This document shows, piece by piece, positions 42,257 through 53,702 of a stretch of 64,000 nt of DNA. The stretch comes from Pseudeuparius sepicola (lineage: Eukaryota; Arthropoda; Insecta; Coleoptera; Anthribidae): NCBI GenBank assembly GCA_963920635.1, contig OY987301.1, forward strand, positions 43,065,820-43,129,819, read 5' to 3'. How positions within the stretch are numbered: the stretch's first letter is position 1; each line of letters begins with the position of its first letter. The translations under genes were made by a program, and so were the position numbers. The notes below the pieces were generated by a model that worked only from the letters and a program-made list of their open reading frames with translations, searched no databases and was not told the DNA's origin.

Positions 42257-43793
42257 TACAGGGTGTGTCATTAGTGGGTACTCGGAGGAAAGCTCCTTTA
42301 TTAAAAGTGGTATCAAAATGAAATTTTGTGCAGTGGTAGGGGTCGATGGGACGCACATTTTAAAATTATTTTCACTTTATAAAACCGATCGTATACAACA
42401 TAACCTTTTGTTTTTTTAAATGGAATGCCTATGTTTTTATTGCATATTTGGATAGCGCTATGAAAATTCAGCAAAATGATATATGGGTTGCAGGGATTTT
42501 AATTAGTCGATTTTCCTGTAGAGGCTCTTAAAGCCGAAAAGAGGGTCACATCTGAGCGTATGTGAACACCCAGTATAATAAGTTGGGGTCTATTTTTCTT
42601 CGCATTTAGTCACTAACGGTCTTGAAGTTTATAAAATGCTTTTTTTCATTGCCATAAATATTCCCATTAATACAAGGTGTTGGATTTTGCTAAATCAAAA
42701 TTTTCTCAAAAAATTTAAACAGAACACCCTATTTCTGTGAAAAGATATCAAAAGTAGACAAAATTACCTTTTCAATGATACCACATTATGTGGGGTTATT
42801 CTTGATAGCTTACGAGTAATGGTACTTTCAAAATTAAATTTTCATTTTTTTTTTCACTTTTCGAGTCCAATGGGTTTATAAAATTTATCTTTGTCTTTCA
42901 AAATACTGTGTTTTAGTTTAATTGCTACAAGTAATGTTGAAACTATCAATAAGTAGATAATATTTTCATTATGTGTCAATAGTTTCATTTACCGCTTTTC
43001 TGATCTGTGGTTTTATTGTGGGTGAGTGTTAAGACATTAAACGTAATGAATTAATCTCAAGATGAACTGATTGTCATGATATTTTTTGTGCTTGGTGAGA
43101 GTTATATAAATTTTTGTTGATAGGTATCTACTTATTGATAGTTTCAACATTACTTGTAGCAATTAAACTAAAAAACAGCATTTTGAAAGACAAAGAGAAT
43201 TTTTATTACCCATATGGATTCGAAAAGTGAAAAAATGAAAATTTAATTTTGAAAGTACCATTACTAGTAAAGTATACCACATAAGGTGTTATCATTGAAA
43301 AGGTAATTTTGTCTACTTTTGATATCCGTTCACACAAATAGGGCATTCCATTTAAAATTTTTGAGAAAATTTTGATTTAGCGAAATCCAACACCCTGTAT
43401 TAATGGGAATATTTATGGCAATGACAAAAAAAGGATTTTATAAACTTCAAGACCGTTAGTGACTATCGGCGAAAAAAATCGTTCCCACCTTATTATACTG
43501 GGGGTTCACATACGCTCAGATGTGACCCTATTTTTGGCTTTAAGAGCCTCTACAGGGAAATCGGCTAATTAAAACTCCTGAAACCCATGTATCATTTCGC
43601 TGCATTTTCATAGCGCTATCCAAATAAGCAATAAAAACATATACAGTATACGGTATACATATACGGTATATGGTCGATTTTATAAAGCGAAAATAATTTT
43701 AAAATGTGCGTCCCATCGACCCCTAGAGCTGTACAAAATTTCATTTTAATAAAGGAGCTATCCTCCGAGTACCCACTAATGACACACCATGTA
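42257..43793. mobile_element. 1.54-kb concentric palindromic element, TACAGGGTGTGTCATTAG ends
   Basis: TACAGGGTGTGTCATTAGTG at the left pairs with CACTAATGACACACCATGTA at the right. Inner symmetric shells: CACCCAGTATAATAAG (about 42568) with CTTATTATACTGGGGG (about 43490), ATACAAGGTGTTGGATTT (about 42670) with AAATCCAACACCCTGTAT (about 43384), and AACACCCTATTTCTGTG with CACACAAATAGGGC. The arms are continuous to about 42975 and 43130. The unpaired centre keeps a possible transposase start. TA borders. Confidence 0.88.
43061..43120 (+). pseudogene. Possible transposase helix-turn-helix scrap in palindrome centre
   Basis: The plus-strand frame reads DELIVMIFFVLGESYIN before a stop at 43118. 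The pattern (acidic-x-hydrophobic, then FVLGE) resembles the first helix of DUF4817-type transposase N-termini, as also suspected at 2275. It is very short, so it could be chance. Its place in the unpaired centre is where a parent gene remnant is expected. Confidence 0.3.
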
Positions 43794-44205
43794 TAATTAG
43801 TTCTTTGCAGAACTTTTTCAATTTATAAATGACGTTTATTGTGTTATTTATTATTATATGTTTTTTCAATAATAATTAGGTAATGCATTATAAATTCAAA
43901 TACTATTATATAGTAAACAAACACCCTCTGCCAGTTTTTTATTAGATTATTATATGGTAAGAAAGGGGGAGAGCAGGCACATGACTGCACGTCCAAATTT
44001 CCCCTCTGGAGGACACATAGACTCCACATTTACACAATACATAATAACATGGCAACAAAAATACTATTATATAGTAAACACAGTAAACACAGTAAACACA
44101 GTAAACACCCTCTGTCAGTGGTTTACAAAGGGGGAGGGGAGCAGGCACATGACTGCGCACGACAAAATCTTCCGTCGGGAGGACACATGGACCCCACATT
44201 TACTT
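43794..44205. repeat. Two direct copies of a GGCACATGACTGC repeat with (AGTAAACAC)4 between
   Basis: Copy 1 (about 43966-44033) and copy 2 (about 44129-44200) share GAGCAGGCACATGACTGC, GGAGGACACATRGACYCCAC and ATTTAC. Four tandem AGTAAACAC units occupy about 44072-44107, and AAACACCCTCTGYCAG precedes each copy. The 149-codon frame at 43954-44403 runs through these repeats and is not a gene. Confidence 0.8.
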
Positions 44206-45140
44206 AACAATAATATATTTATTGTTTATTCCCAGCCAACTTTAATGTTTATTGCTGGGAACGGAGTTATTTACAAATTCAAAAACAAAAACAGTAAATT
44301 TTTAATAATTTCATATGCCTACAATAATGAGGAATTTTTGCAGACCTCTTTAAAGTTAGAAATGTCACTTATACATATATATTACAGATTTGCCTCCCTA
44401 TAATATGACATATTGATTCTATTTTTTACACAAATCAAAATTTAAAATGAAACAAAAATTCAAAGTTTATAATGTAAATTGCGAAAACATTTATTTGCCT
44501 TACAGGCTGGATAAACATCTAAATAGATATATAATATATAGGATGTCCCGAAATTAGCATGCCATAATTTACCTGCGTGTTCTACGACCTAATAATGAAA
44601 AAGTTCCTATAAACATATGTCCTCAAAAATGCCCCCTAATGGGACTATAGCCCCCGAAAGGAGCAGTTTCACAAACGGGTTTCTATAAATATTTCCAGAA
44701 CGAACATAGATAAAATTCTGAAATTTGGTATCTAGGTAGCAAATATATACCAATATAATAATATAGGAAATTTGTTGTTGATATGGAGTGTAGGTATATT
44801 ATATTATTTTATAAATGAATAACAAAATTACCTAACGAGAACCAAAAATTAATGGTCAATTTGGTAATCATCCTTATTTAAATAGTATTAGACAAAACAA
44901 GTTGATTGTCCCCTGGACCCTTGTGAATATCCTGGCTACGTCTCGTGGTGTTTGCGCCCATGTCCTACGCCTCTGGCACGGTGCCATAAAAATCGCTCAG
45001 GCCACACGGTTTTTTATGTAATAATACTCGCGTATTAAAGTAGAGGAGCACTATTAACTAATTATTTTTTTATATCAATTCGGCCATGAAAGCGATTTCC
45101 TTGGCATTATTGTTTAGCGGTGGTATATGTATATGCGTGC
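44206..45140. other. Unassigned DNA with one solitary element-like end
   Basis: TATAGGATGTCCCGAAATTA at about 44538 resembles the TACAGGGTGTCCCG type of terminus, but no partner was found. No gene. Confidence 0.4.
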
Positions 45141-45970
45141 AGGGCCGTAGCCAGACAGAAACTTCAGGCAGGGCAAACGACTTTCCTGTTAGGGCAGAGA
45201 AGTGAGGAATAAGTACGTACAGGACGGTACTTTGGCGATGGGAGACGGCGTAAAAAATGAAATTTCATTTTTGTTGTTAAAAATTGCTCTGGAGGTGAAA
45301 ATTTGTAAAATTTTCAAGGTCAAATGTAATATGAACATAAAATTTTACGTAAATGACAATTTTGTTTGCTAATTATGGGGGTCCATCATCACTTGTGCAG
45401 TAATCAAGAATACTCTGTTTTCTTTCAAAGAAGAGACAATAATAGTAACAACGTTCTATTTTATTGTTGATTTTTAGCTGACAATAATTCAGTTATTGTT
45501 ATTATCAATAATAACACTGAACACACGTCTTTAGTAATATGGAAGTAAAAACAAAAGTTAGTGCTCATAGTGCCCTATAAATTATAACATTCTTTCAAAG
45601 GGCCACATTATTATGTCTATAATTTTTGAAAACATTTTTCTAACCAGTGTAGTAGGAATAATAGGTAAGTTGAAATTTGTTTGAAGGTGGGGCAATAAAG
45701 ATTATTGTTTTTTAAACGGGTATTAAAAAGAGTAGAGGTGTCTGCCCACTAAAAGACTAAAAGACAGGAATTTTTTTAAGAAACTTTAGGGACGAATTCG
45801 GTTTAAATGAGTTATAATAAATTAAAAACCACATCATCGTGATGCCTTTTTTTCTCGTTTTTTTTTTTCTCAATGGAGCAGAGCCGCTCTGCTTGGGTGA
45901 ACGGTGAACCTGTGTCTCAGGCAGGGCAAACATTCTGCCAGGCAGGGCAACGCCTGTCACCCCCCCCAAG
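45141..45970. repeat. Possible degraded hAT-like element (CAGGGCCGTAGCCAG)
   Basis: CAGGGCCGTAGCCAGACAG followed by CTTCAGGCAGGGCAAACG recalls the ends of insect hAT elements. CAGGCAGGGCAAACATTC and CAGGCAGGGCAACGCC recur near 45919-45950. The matching right terminus is missing and no gene is present, so this is tentative. Confidence 0.35.
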
Positions 45971-46450
45971 TATCATTTTAAATTCCAATTGGCCTCTAGT
46001 ATGTTTTATAAGAGTTTTATGGCTACTTAGAAAAGACAAAGAGCTTTAAAAAGGCTCTGATAAATGCAAACTTTATTTGAGGGGAAATTGTTTTATGATA
46101 AAGTTTTATAGCAGCCCTCTAGAATTATATTATAGAGCTTTTTTATCTTGAAGTGCTCATGCCCTTATAGATGCTTTATCTTTGCCTGGTAATAAGAGCT
46201 TTATAAAGCCACTTGACCTTAAGAGGGTGTTAAATGAAAGACAGTTGTATTAGGGCGGAAATAAGGATTATTGCTTTAACGACTGGTTTTATAGCGTCCT
46301 TGTAGTCTTCTATAAAATTATACATCACGTGAGGCTTTATGCTTGCTTTTAATGAGAAGCGGAAAGCATCATTAAGTGAAATTGGAATATAAACTTTCCT
46401 TAATAAAACTATTGTGTTAGCAAGAAGGTGGATTAAAACCTTTTGATCTC
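45971..46450. repeat. Degenerate GTTTTATAGC repeat region, part 1
   Basis: AGAGTTTTATGGCTACTTAG (46010), AAGTTTTATAGCAGCCCTCT (about 46103) and CTGGTTTTATAGCGTCCTTG (about 46284) are variants of one motif, found again at 48722 and 48939. TTTATAAAG and GCTTTA are frequent between them. No gene. Confidence 0.5.
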
Positions 46451-46759
46451 GAAATAAATATTAACGCCATCTTGACCATAGACACATCACGGATAAGTGT
46501 CAGTAGCGTAGCGCATACATGACGATCAGCTAGTGTGAGTGCATTTTAATAATAATTATTATTATGTCCACTTTTTTGGATAACTGGATGCGTGTAAAGA
46601 AAAGTGGGACGATTCACCGGAAATGGAAGAACGAAAAACATATTGCAACACAATAATTTGAGGTTATCGGTGTTACCTACCTTTTATTAGATTAGAATTT
46701 ATAAATGCGAATGCGACCACTCGGAACACACGAGTCAAGGGCACTATAAAACTATTTTT
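46451..46759. other. Unassigned DNA
   Basis: Nothing was recognised. Confidence 0.4.
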
Positions 46760-46870
46760 TACTACTAACCTGAGAAATCACCATTATTTACCTCATTCCT
46801 CTACCGAGAAGTAATATTTCTCACCCTAGGTAAATAATGATAATAAAAAAGTACCTAGGTAAATAATGAA
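46760..46870. repeat. Small hairpin, ATTATTTACC type
   Basis: CCATTATTTACCTC pairs with AGGTAAATAATGAT, and a second CTAGGTAAATAATG follows at about 46856. The same paired words are in the next hairpin. Confidence 0.65.
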
Positions 46871-46989
46871 AAAATTTCTATATGACATTTTTAATGTTAT
46901 TTTATCAGCTTGACAACTGAACTCCCAGGCTAAATCTAATCAAATATGTAAAATATGGCAATATTTCAATGTTAGTGGTAAAAAAAATT
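46871..46989. other. Unassigned spacer
   Basis: Nothing was recognised. Confidence 0.35.
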
Positions 46990-47115
46990 CTATATACACT
47001 TCGGTTGAGAAGGCCATTATTTACCTCGCATATTATATCCTTCGGCGCTACGCGCCTCAGGATATAAAAATGCTCGGTAAATAATGGCTCACTTCTCAAC
47101 CTAAGTGTATAATAT
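46990..47115. repeat. Small hairpin element, CGGCGCTACGCGCC core
   Basis: Arms TATACACTTCGGTTGAGAAG and CTTCTCAACCTAAGTGTATA surround GGCCATTATTTACC/GGTAAATAATGGC and then ATATCCT/AGGATAT around CGGCGCTACGCGCC. This is a complete ~120-bp palindrome. Confidence 0.85.
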
Positions 47116-47688
47116 ACTATTAGCTCTGAGATGTACTTATATAAAGCCAAAAGGTTCTGAAGATCTAAAATAGAACTAAATACTCTTGAACAAATGAAAG
47201 TTGGCCTTTTGAATGACTTATGGAAGGCAATATTAAGAATAATTTGTTTTGAAGTGGATCTAGTTATGCACACATAAGTTAATTTGGATTTATAACATCA
47301 TTTATCGCTGCCTAATAGATTTATTGTGAAAGCAGACATATTTTTTGTTTGCGTATATGCGTGATTTGTCATATTGCATGTCAACCATATATAAAATTTG
47401 TATGTCACATAACCAAAAATTGACCAAGTCGCCGTAAATGGGAAAGCGTTGAAAAATTTAAAATAATTTTTTTTATTATATATAGGTATATAGATTGTAT
47501 AAATCTAATGTATTTCTGGGGCGCTTTAATTTTCAGTGCGTATTTTGTGCAATTGCATCAGAAAACTTTTCGTCGTTTGCGTATTTGGGTTACGGATCAC
47601 GCGTATTTCGCGCTTAGAACCACAAGCTGGAACGCCATTCCTAATAATACACCCTTTTAAATATGTAACGTCTGAAGACACTCACAAA
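47116..47688. other. Unassigned DNA
   Basis: The 122-codon minus frame (46905-47273) crosses the hairpin and has no recognised domain. Nothing else was seen. Confidence 0.4.
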
Positions 47689-48577
47689 TACAGGGTGTCC
47701 CAGCGGAAACGTAACAGGCTCTGTAACGGCCAGTAAAATTTTTTCTTGGAAAAACGCAAAAATAGGTCAATTTTGTTTGGCAGGGGGACATCTTTTTGGC
47801 ATAAAATTGATAGATCTATCTGCAACCCCCTGAGCAGGGGTTGAACCCCTTCAAAAAATTTAAATGGGAGGGGGGTTCATGTCGCACACCTTTGGAAACG
47901 TCTCTCAATTCTCTATACACCTGCATCAGATTTTAGAAAATCGAACGACTTTTCAAAAAGATACACCGAGTAAAATGCAAAACATTCATTTTCAATTATT
48001 CCCTGGTATTGTTTAAGAATTAAGCCGAAAGTGGTGGTCGGGGGCTGTAAGTTATAGAAAGCATGTTCAGCAACACTACTTTGAAGAAAATCTGATAAAC
48101 GGAAGGAAATTGAAACTTTATTGTAATAAATGCTCAAAATGTTGCCCATTCACTTCAATGCAATAATAAAGATTTTGTTCAAGACGCTGCCGAACATTGT
48201 GCAACATTTCAGGGGTGATTTGTCGACATTCGTTTATAATACGGAGACGCAGATCTTCTATTGTATAACAATACCAGGCAATAATTGAAAATGAAGGTTT
48301 TGCATTTTTTTACGCTGTATCTTTTTAAAAAGTCGTTCGATTTTCGAAAATCTGATGATTAAGAGACGTTTCCAAAGGTGTGCGACATGAACCCCCTTCC
48401 CATTTAAATTTTTTTAAGGGGTTCAACCCCTGCTCAGGGGGTTGCAGATAGATCTATCAATTTTATGCCAAAAGATGTCCCCCTGCCAAACAAAATTGAC
48501 CTATTTTTGCGTTTTTCCAAGAAAAAAATTTCCTGGCCGTTAGAGAGCCTGTTACGTTTTCGCTGGGACACCCTGTA
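47689..48577. mobile_element. 889-bp palindromic element, TACAGGGTGTCCCAGCGG ends
   Basis: TACAGGGTGTCCCAGCGGAA at the left pairs with TTCGCTGGGACACCCTGTA at the right. The arms (about 47689-48000 and 48270-48577) pair over about 300 bp, including GCAACCCCCTGAGCAGGGG and GAGGGGGGTTCATGTCGC. TA borders. The unpaired centre has the tail of a transposase gene, listed next. The 78-codon frame at 47913-48149 is not that gene. Confidence 0.92.
48118..48264 (-). pseudogene. C-terminal tail of a DUF4817/DDE_3-type transposase
   Basis: The minus strand reads TIEDLRLRIINECRQITPEM, then LHNVRQRLEQNLYYCIEVN and GQHFEHLLQ before a stop at 48118-48120: 48 codons without a break. The order ECRxITPxML-NVR-x-C-x-x-NGxHFEHLL is what I know from the C-termini of insect transposases that carry the DUF4817 helix-turn-helix. 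Nothing upstream continues the catalytic domain, because the palindrome arm begins at about 48270. It shows what kind of element the palindrome came from. Confidence 0.7.
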
Positions 48578-48720
48578 TATGCATAGAAGGCAAATAAATC
48601 TTCTTTGTGGAAAACTTAAAGCAAATTAACTAGCTCCCTGGATTTCTCAAATCCACTATAAAACCAAAAGGAATTACACTGCCAATTCTATACCATTTAG
48701 TCTTAGTACTCAGTTTAATG
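48578..48720. other. Unassigned spacer
   Basis: Nothing was recognised. Confidence 0.35.
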
Positions 48721-48980
48721 AAGGTTTTATAGCAGCTTTATGAACGGCTTTATAGATACCTTGAAGGTTTGGCACCTAAGGTGGGGATAAGGCAAAAATA
48801 TTTTATTTTTATGACAGTTTTATTATTTTACCCTTAGAACCTTCATAAAGTTCTCCACTTTTGATTTAAGGCAGTTTTATCTTTGCTTTCAGAACGTTCT
48901 GAAGGCAAAATAGCTTTAAGGGAAACCCTTGAAAACTGGTTTTATAGCTACCTTGCAAACCATAATAAAACTTGAAATGT
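48721..48980. repeat. Degenerate GTTTTATAGC repeat region, part 2
   Basis: GAAGGTTTTATAGCAGCTTT (about 48720) and ACTGGTTTTATAGCTACCTT (about 48936) match the motif in 45971-46450. Between them are GGCTTTATAGATACCTTGAA and AACCTTCATAAAG. The two regions flank the 47689-48577 palindrome at about 1-2 kb distance. Confidence 0.5.
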
Positions 48981-50049
48981 TACTTGGGTCCCCAACTACG
49001 GCTCTGTATGCGTGGTGCCGTGCCCTTGAACTAGGCCTGATAAGAAGATGTTGGACCCGAACCGAACCCACGAACGATGGAAACGATAAGGGTTTTAAGA
49101 GGTTTATTGCCATTGACCTAACGAACGATAGGTAGATTTTCTGAACACGGAAAATCATTATACACTTGTTTTCGTAAAATATACCTAGTAAAGTAAGAAA
49201 TAAATTTGATAAAGAAATTAAAAAAATGGGAGATATCTCTCGGACATGTCAAATATTTATATTAAATGACATTGTTTGTTACAACCGGAAATTTTTCAGG
49301 AAAATTACTTTGAAATTTTAAAATACAAAATGTTCTGATAATATACCAATAATAATTGCAAAAATGTCAAAATTACGCCCCAAAGGTAGGTAATCTATTT
49401 AATTTAATAGTTGTCAAAAACCGAAATCGATAGTATTCGTATATACATTCTCGTTTATAATTTAGAAATAAATTTGAATATTCTTAGTTTGCAAGTGCAG
49501 AGGAGTATTTCGATTGTTAACCATTACTGACACATTTTTCGGGAAAAAGAGACTAAAAAAATTAAAATTATTTGCCTGATCAGTTTTAGTGACAGGGACG
49601 CTTACTTAAAAATTAGTGCCTAGTTGATTTGTTCAACACAACTCGCTACGGTTTAATATTTAATTTAGTTTCTTTGCAGTTCTTTTATTTTCAGTAAATT
49701 TAGCAGGTAGGTGAAACTGTGGGCCACTTTAACCTACACTAAATGATCCCCCCCAAGACAAAAACTTGCGTAGGATGGATTCTCCAACGAAATGGAATAT
49801 TTTTTATTGCGAACAATGTAATATACCCAAAGTAATGTATACCCAAGTAATTTCATTCAAACTGTAAAACCTTGCATTAGGATCATTTTATCTGAACGGG
49901 TTGGGTAAAATGATCCCTTTTAAGGTAGGACAAAACTATCCCGCCCCTGTATTATCGAAAAACTGTCTGTAAAAAATTAAACAAAATAAGGCCAATGTTA
50001 TAATCTTTTTTATTTAGAACAACAACAAATGCAGGCAAATGTACATGTG
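48981..50049. other. Unassigned DNA
   Basis: Short overlapping frames at 48916-49158 and 48929-49135 have no known features. GGATCATTTTA/TAAAATGATCCC words recur near 49881-49915. No element was recognised. Confidence 0.4.
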
Positions 50050-50766
50050 TACAGAGTGTCTCAACCTTATAACTTCTTTAATTTTTAACCAACCAGAACG
50101 AAATTTGTACCAAAGGTAGATGGCATTGTTGCCTAGTTATTTCCAAAAAATTAGTTGTCTACGTTAAAGTCAAAGCCACCTGCGATGCCACAATCGAAGC
50201 TAAAAATCCGAAAGTCATATTGAGCATTTTTTTTTCAAAAAAATGTACTGAAAACAGTTGTTCAGAATCGATCCAGAACCCTAAGTCCAAAATTTTGTTA
50301 AAATCAAAAAATATTAAGTAAAAATTCAAAAGAAAATTAAAATTTGTTTTGTAGCTTTTAATTTTATTTTAAAATGATTACTTTCTAAAAACAACTTACC
50401 TTCAAAACTTCCATGGCACGCTTTTATAAACGCAGGAAATTCTTAAATTGCGATTTTTGGACTTTAAATTTTTTTATTTAATATTTTTTTATTTTGACCA
50501 AATTTTGGATTGAGGTTTCTGGACCAATTCTGAATAATTTCTTTTAGTACATTTTTTTGAAAAAAGAATGCCTAATATTATTTTCGGATTTTCAGCCTCG
50601 ATTGTGGCATCGCCATCGCAGGTGGCTTTGACTTTGGAGTAGGCAACTAATTTTTTGGAAATAAGTAGGCAACAATATCATCTACCTTTGGTAACAATTT
50701 AGTTCTGGTCGGTTAAAATTTAAAGAAGTTATAAGGTTGTTTCACTCTTAAATGAGACCCTCTGTA
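50050..50766. mobile_element. 717-bp palindromic element, TACAGAGTGTCTCAACC ends
   Basis: The left end TACAGAGTGTCTCAACCTTA and the right end GAGACCCTCTGTA (slightly decayed) pair. The arms match through GTAGATGGCATTGTTGCC / GGCAACAATATCATCTAC and GCCACCTGCGATGCCACAAT / TTGTGGCATCGCCATCGCAG. The centre near 50400 has no gene. Tc1/mariner-like by its TA borders. Confidence 0.82.
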
Positions 50767-51782
50767 TGTAAAAAACAGGGTATAAAAAATAACAAAAAAT
50801 ATCGTCGTCGTCTTCAATTTCCGAATCACTGTTATCTTCTGCTTTATTTCTCTTATTTTTCTGTTTTGTCGTAGCCAATTATGTTTTTTTCAATTTTCAG
50901 TTAGCTTTTCGGCTTTCTTTTCTTCGTTCCCAACTTTTCTTCTTTGATCTTCTAATCTCTTGCAACTGCTTCATATTTTATTATTACTATTTGACTTACA
51001 GCCAGGTAGGTATAGTACGTACGCATTTATACCGTTGATCTTTTGCCTACCATAAAACGGTCATTATCCCTTTGACCATAAAATGCCTCAGGGTCGGAGT
51101 AGGTATATACCTGCAACAGTAATTCATAATATAAATACAGTTTTATAAGCAGGTATTTTTTTATACTTATAAATGTAGCTAATTGTATCAGCGTTGTATT
51201 AGTCTTGTCTTAGTGTATTTTCATTTAGTTTAGAATGTCTACTTATTTTAAAATAAAATATATATAAACAATAATGTTTAAGCCGAACCTGCACCCCAGT
51301 AATATATTATACCCATATACAATGAGGTATTATCAGGTAGTTGATTTATTTCAGAAAGGTCAACGGTATAAATCCGTACACACTATAATTTCATCGATTT
51401 ATCCTATCGGATAACTTGGAATATCCAACAAAACCTCGTTTTTGGGTTTAGATTTCCGTTTATTTGAAATATCTAAATATTATGGCTAAATGCCAGAAAT
51501 TACCTACAGGTTAGACATTTTTACTATGTATTTTACTAGTTTTTAGTTTTTAGGCTTTGTATTTTAGGGGATTAGCAAACATCGCCCCACCCCATCTTCT
51601 TACTTCCCACGTACTTACACATTAGATTAAAAACCGTAAATTTCTCAAATTGAATTAGGCAAATTGCAATATTGTGTTGTGTTTAGCAAAAACTCAATTG
51701 AGTTCGAGTTCGTGAAGCTGACGAATGTGAAATATCCAGCGAAATAAATAAATTGAAATTAAAAGAGGCTCCTGGACATGTC
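50767..51782. other. Unassigned DNA
   Basis: AT-rich; nothing was recognised. Only the last frame (51683-51883) touches the next repeat. Confidence 0.4.
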
Positions 51783-51997
51783 AATATATAATAATAATAA
51801 TAATAATAATTCTCACCCTCACAATACTCCAAACTAGGAGTACCCCAGAAGCAACCACATGCTTGTGCGGGGGAGGGGGGCAATTACTATTATTTTGTCT
51901 TCCTTGCCATTTGCGGCTAGGGCCGACTTTTTTCCCAATAGAACTAGGATAACATTCACTCAAGTGCTACAGAAAACCCTAGAAAACCGTAGTAATC
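51783..51997 (-). repeat. (ATT)n-tailed dispersed repeat, minus-strand copy
   Basis: It is the reverse complement of 29458-29669, with the (AAT)n run at 51787-51810 as its 3' tail. Its 5' end abuts the LINE fragment exactly where the LINE becomes recognisable, giving a head-to-head junction. Confidence 0.8.
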
Positions 51998-53683
51998 ATC
52001 TGAAATAGTGAAAGAGATTCGAGACGAAATTATTAGGCCCCTCACTTATATCACTAATTTATGTTTTTCGACAGGCATCTTTCCTTCTGTATTTAAAGTG
52101 GGAGTTGTAAAGCCATTGCATAAATCGGGCGCTAAGGAGGACGTAAATAATTATCGGCCCATAACTTTAGTCTCTGTATTTTCCAAAATAATAGAGAGAC
52201 TTTTAAAGAATAGGATGACGAGTTTTTTCAGTAGGTATAATGTTTTATCTGACAAGCAATACGGTTTCCGCCAGGGATGCTCAGTCGACGATGCTATATT
52301 TACGCACTAACAAGTTACCTGTATGAGAAGCTTGATTTAAAAATGCCAACAATTAGTATATTTATTGATCTGAAGAAAGCTTTCGATACGGTTAGCCACG
52401 ATTTGCTGTTGGAAAAATTGGAAGCCTGTGGAATACGTGGCAATGTGCATGAGCTGTCGAGAAGCTACTTGTCGGGTGAGTCGGGTCGAAAACAGATGGT
52501 TACTATTGATGGGGTTGATAGTGAGTTTAGAGATGTTTCTTTTGGAGTTCCCCAGGGAACGGTCCTGGGACCACTTCTGTTCATTGTTTATATTAATGGC
52601 TTATTACAGTTGCCATCAAAGGGTAGTAATCTTTGTTTTGCAGATGACACGGTGGTGTGGTGACATACTCGGATAGATCGTGGCTTGAAGTTAGGGTCAA
52701 GGCCGAGACAGATTTCAGAGAAATTAACAAATGATTTGAACGTAATCGGTTGACACTGAATATATCCGAAACGAAATATTCACCCTTTACATCATACTCA
52801 AGCGGTCTGCCCGAGATGGGTGCGTTGTCCATTGATGCGAACACTAAGATTCCTGAAGCTGAGAATATCAAATATTTAGGCGTACACTTGCATAGGCATT
52901 TAAGATGGGATGTTCATACTAGGTCAGTGCTGTACAAGTTAAGGTATTTAAAGGATTATCTCGATGTCCGGTGTCTCATGTGCTTGTACTACGCGCTAAT
53001 TCAAACTCACCTATCCTATGGTATAATAGGTTGGGGTGGAGTTAGAGAAAACTATTTACGATCTCTAAATGTGGTCCAGAAATGAGCTTTGAAGGTGATT
53101 TATAATAAAAATTTAACCTTTTCTACTGAGGCTCTTTTTAGAGAAAGTCAAGTTATGGATGTTAGGTTTATTTTCAGCTTTAAATGGATTATGTTTGTAT
53201 ATTGTACTTTCACCGTTTTGGTAGACATAGGGGAATAGGCCGCGCGTCGCCGTGAGTCCAGCTAGGTTTGTCAGTCGTTGGCGGGGGGAGTACACAGTAG
53301 TCCAGCACCGCTTATCAGTCGAGTTTTGCGAGCAAAAAACACGCCCCGCCCCCCGTCTGACGAACCTAGCCGAATACACGGCGGCGCGCCGCCCAGCCAT
53401 GGCAATGTCTACTAAAACGGTGAAAGTACGGTATAAAAAGAAAATACCATTAAGTATTAGTGAACATCAGTACCCCACAAGACAAAAATCAACATTCTTA
53501 GTACCAAAGTGTTCAAAGTCTGTTGGACAGAGAAGTGGTCTCTACCTTGCAGCCAAAATATATAGTCTTCTGCCTGGTAACCTGAAAACCATCCACAGTT
53601 ATGCTATGTTTAAAAACCAAGTAACAAAGTTTTTGAAAACCAAACAAAAACGCGAAATACATAATATATTTATAAAATTGTAA
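51998..53683 (+). pseudogene. Non-LTR retrotransposon reverse transcriptase (jockey/CR1-like), broken
   Basis: Target-primed reverse transcriptase of a LINE, 5'-truncated. In order: KPLHKSGAKEDVNNYRPITL (52111 on), YGFRQGCSVDDAIF, a frame change near 52300, IFIDLKKAFDTVSHD (catalytic Asp block A), GVPQGTVLGPLLF (block B), FADDT in place of Y/FxDD (block C, near 52640), a stop/frame change near 52663-52750, IKYLGVHLHRHLRW, then HLSYGIIGWGG, a TGA at 53083-53085, and after a MITE insertion the C-terminal QYPTRQKSTFLVPK ... SVGQRSGLYLAAKIYSLLP ending at 53683. The endonuclease domain is absent. Several frame breaks and a 226-bp insertion make it non-functional. The clade call is approximate. Confidence 0.9.
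53204..53429. mobile_element. 226-bp GC-rich MITE inserted in the LINE reading frame
   Basis: GTACTTTCACCGTTTTGGTA at the left pairs with TACTAAAACGGTGAAAGTAC at the right. Pairing resumes inward with GCTAGGTTTGTCAGTCG and CGTCTGACGAACCTAGC, and GCGCGTCGCCGTG with CACGGCGGCGCGC, so nearly the whole element is a fold-back. It is GC-rich between AT-rich LINE sequences and separates two parts of the LINE protein. The target duplication is unclear (TAT on each side is possible). The frames at 53113-53400 and the first half of 53252-53683 are made by it. Confidence 0.88.
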
Positions 53684-53702
53684 ACTACAATAAGTATGAT
53701 TA

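Noticed and set aside
43954..44403. 149-codon open frame, among the longest in the window
   Set aside because: It runs through two direct repeats and the AGTAAACAC microsatellite (giving repeated VNT), with no known domain.
53252..53400. N-terminal half of the frame ending at 53683
   Set aside because: Encoded by the inserted GC-rich MITE; only the part after about 53430 belongs to the LINE.
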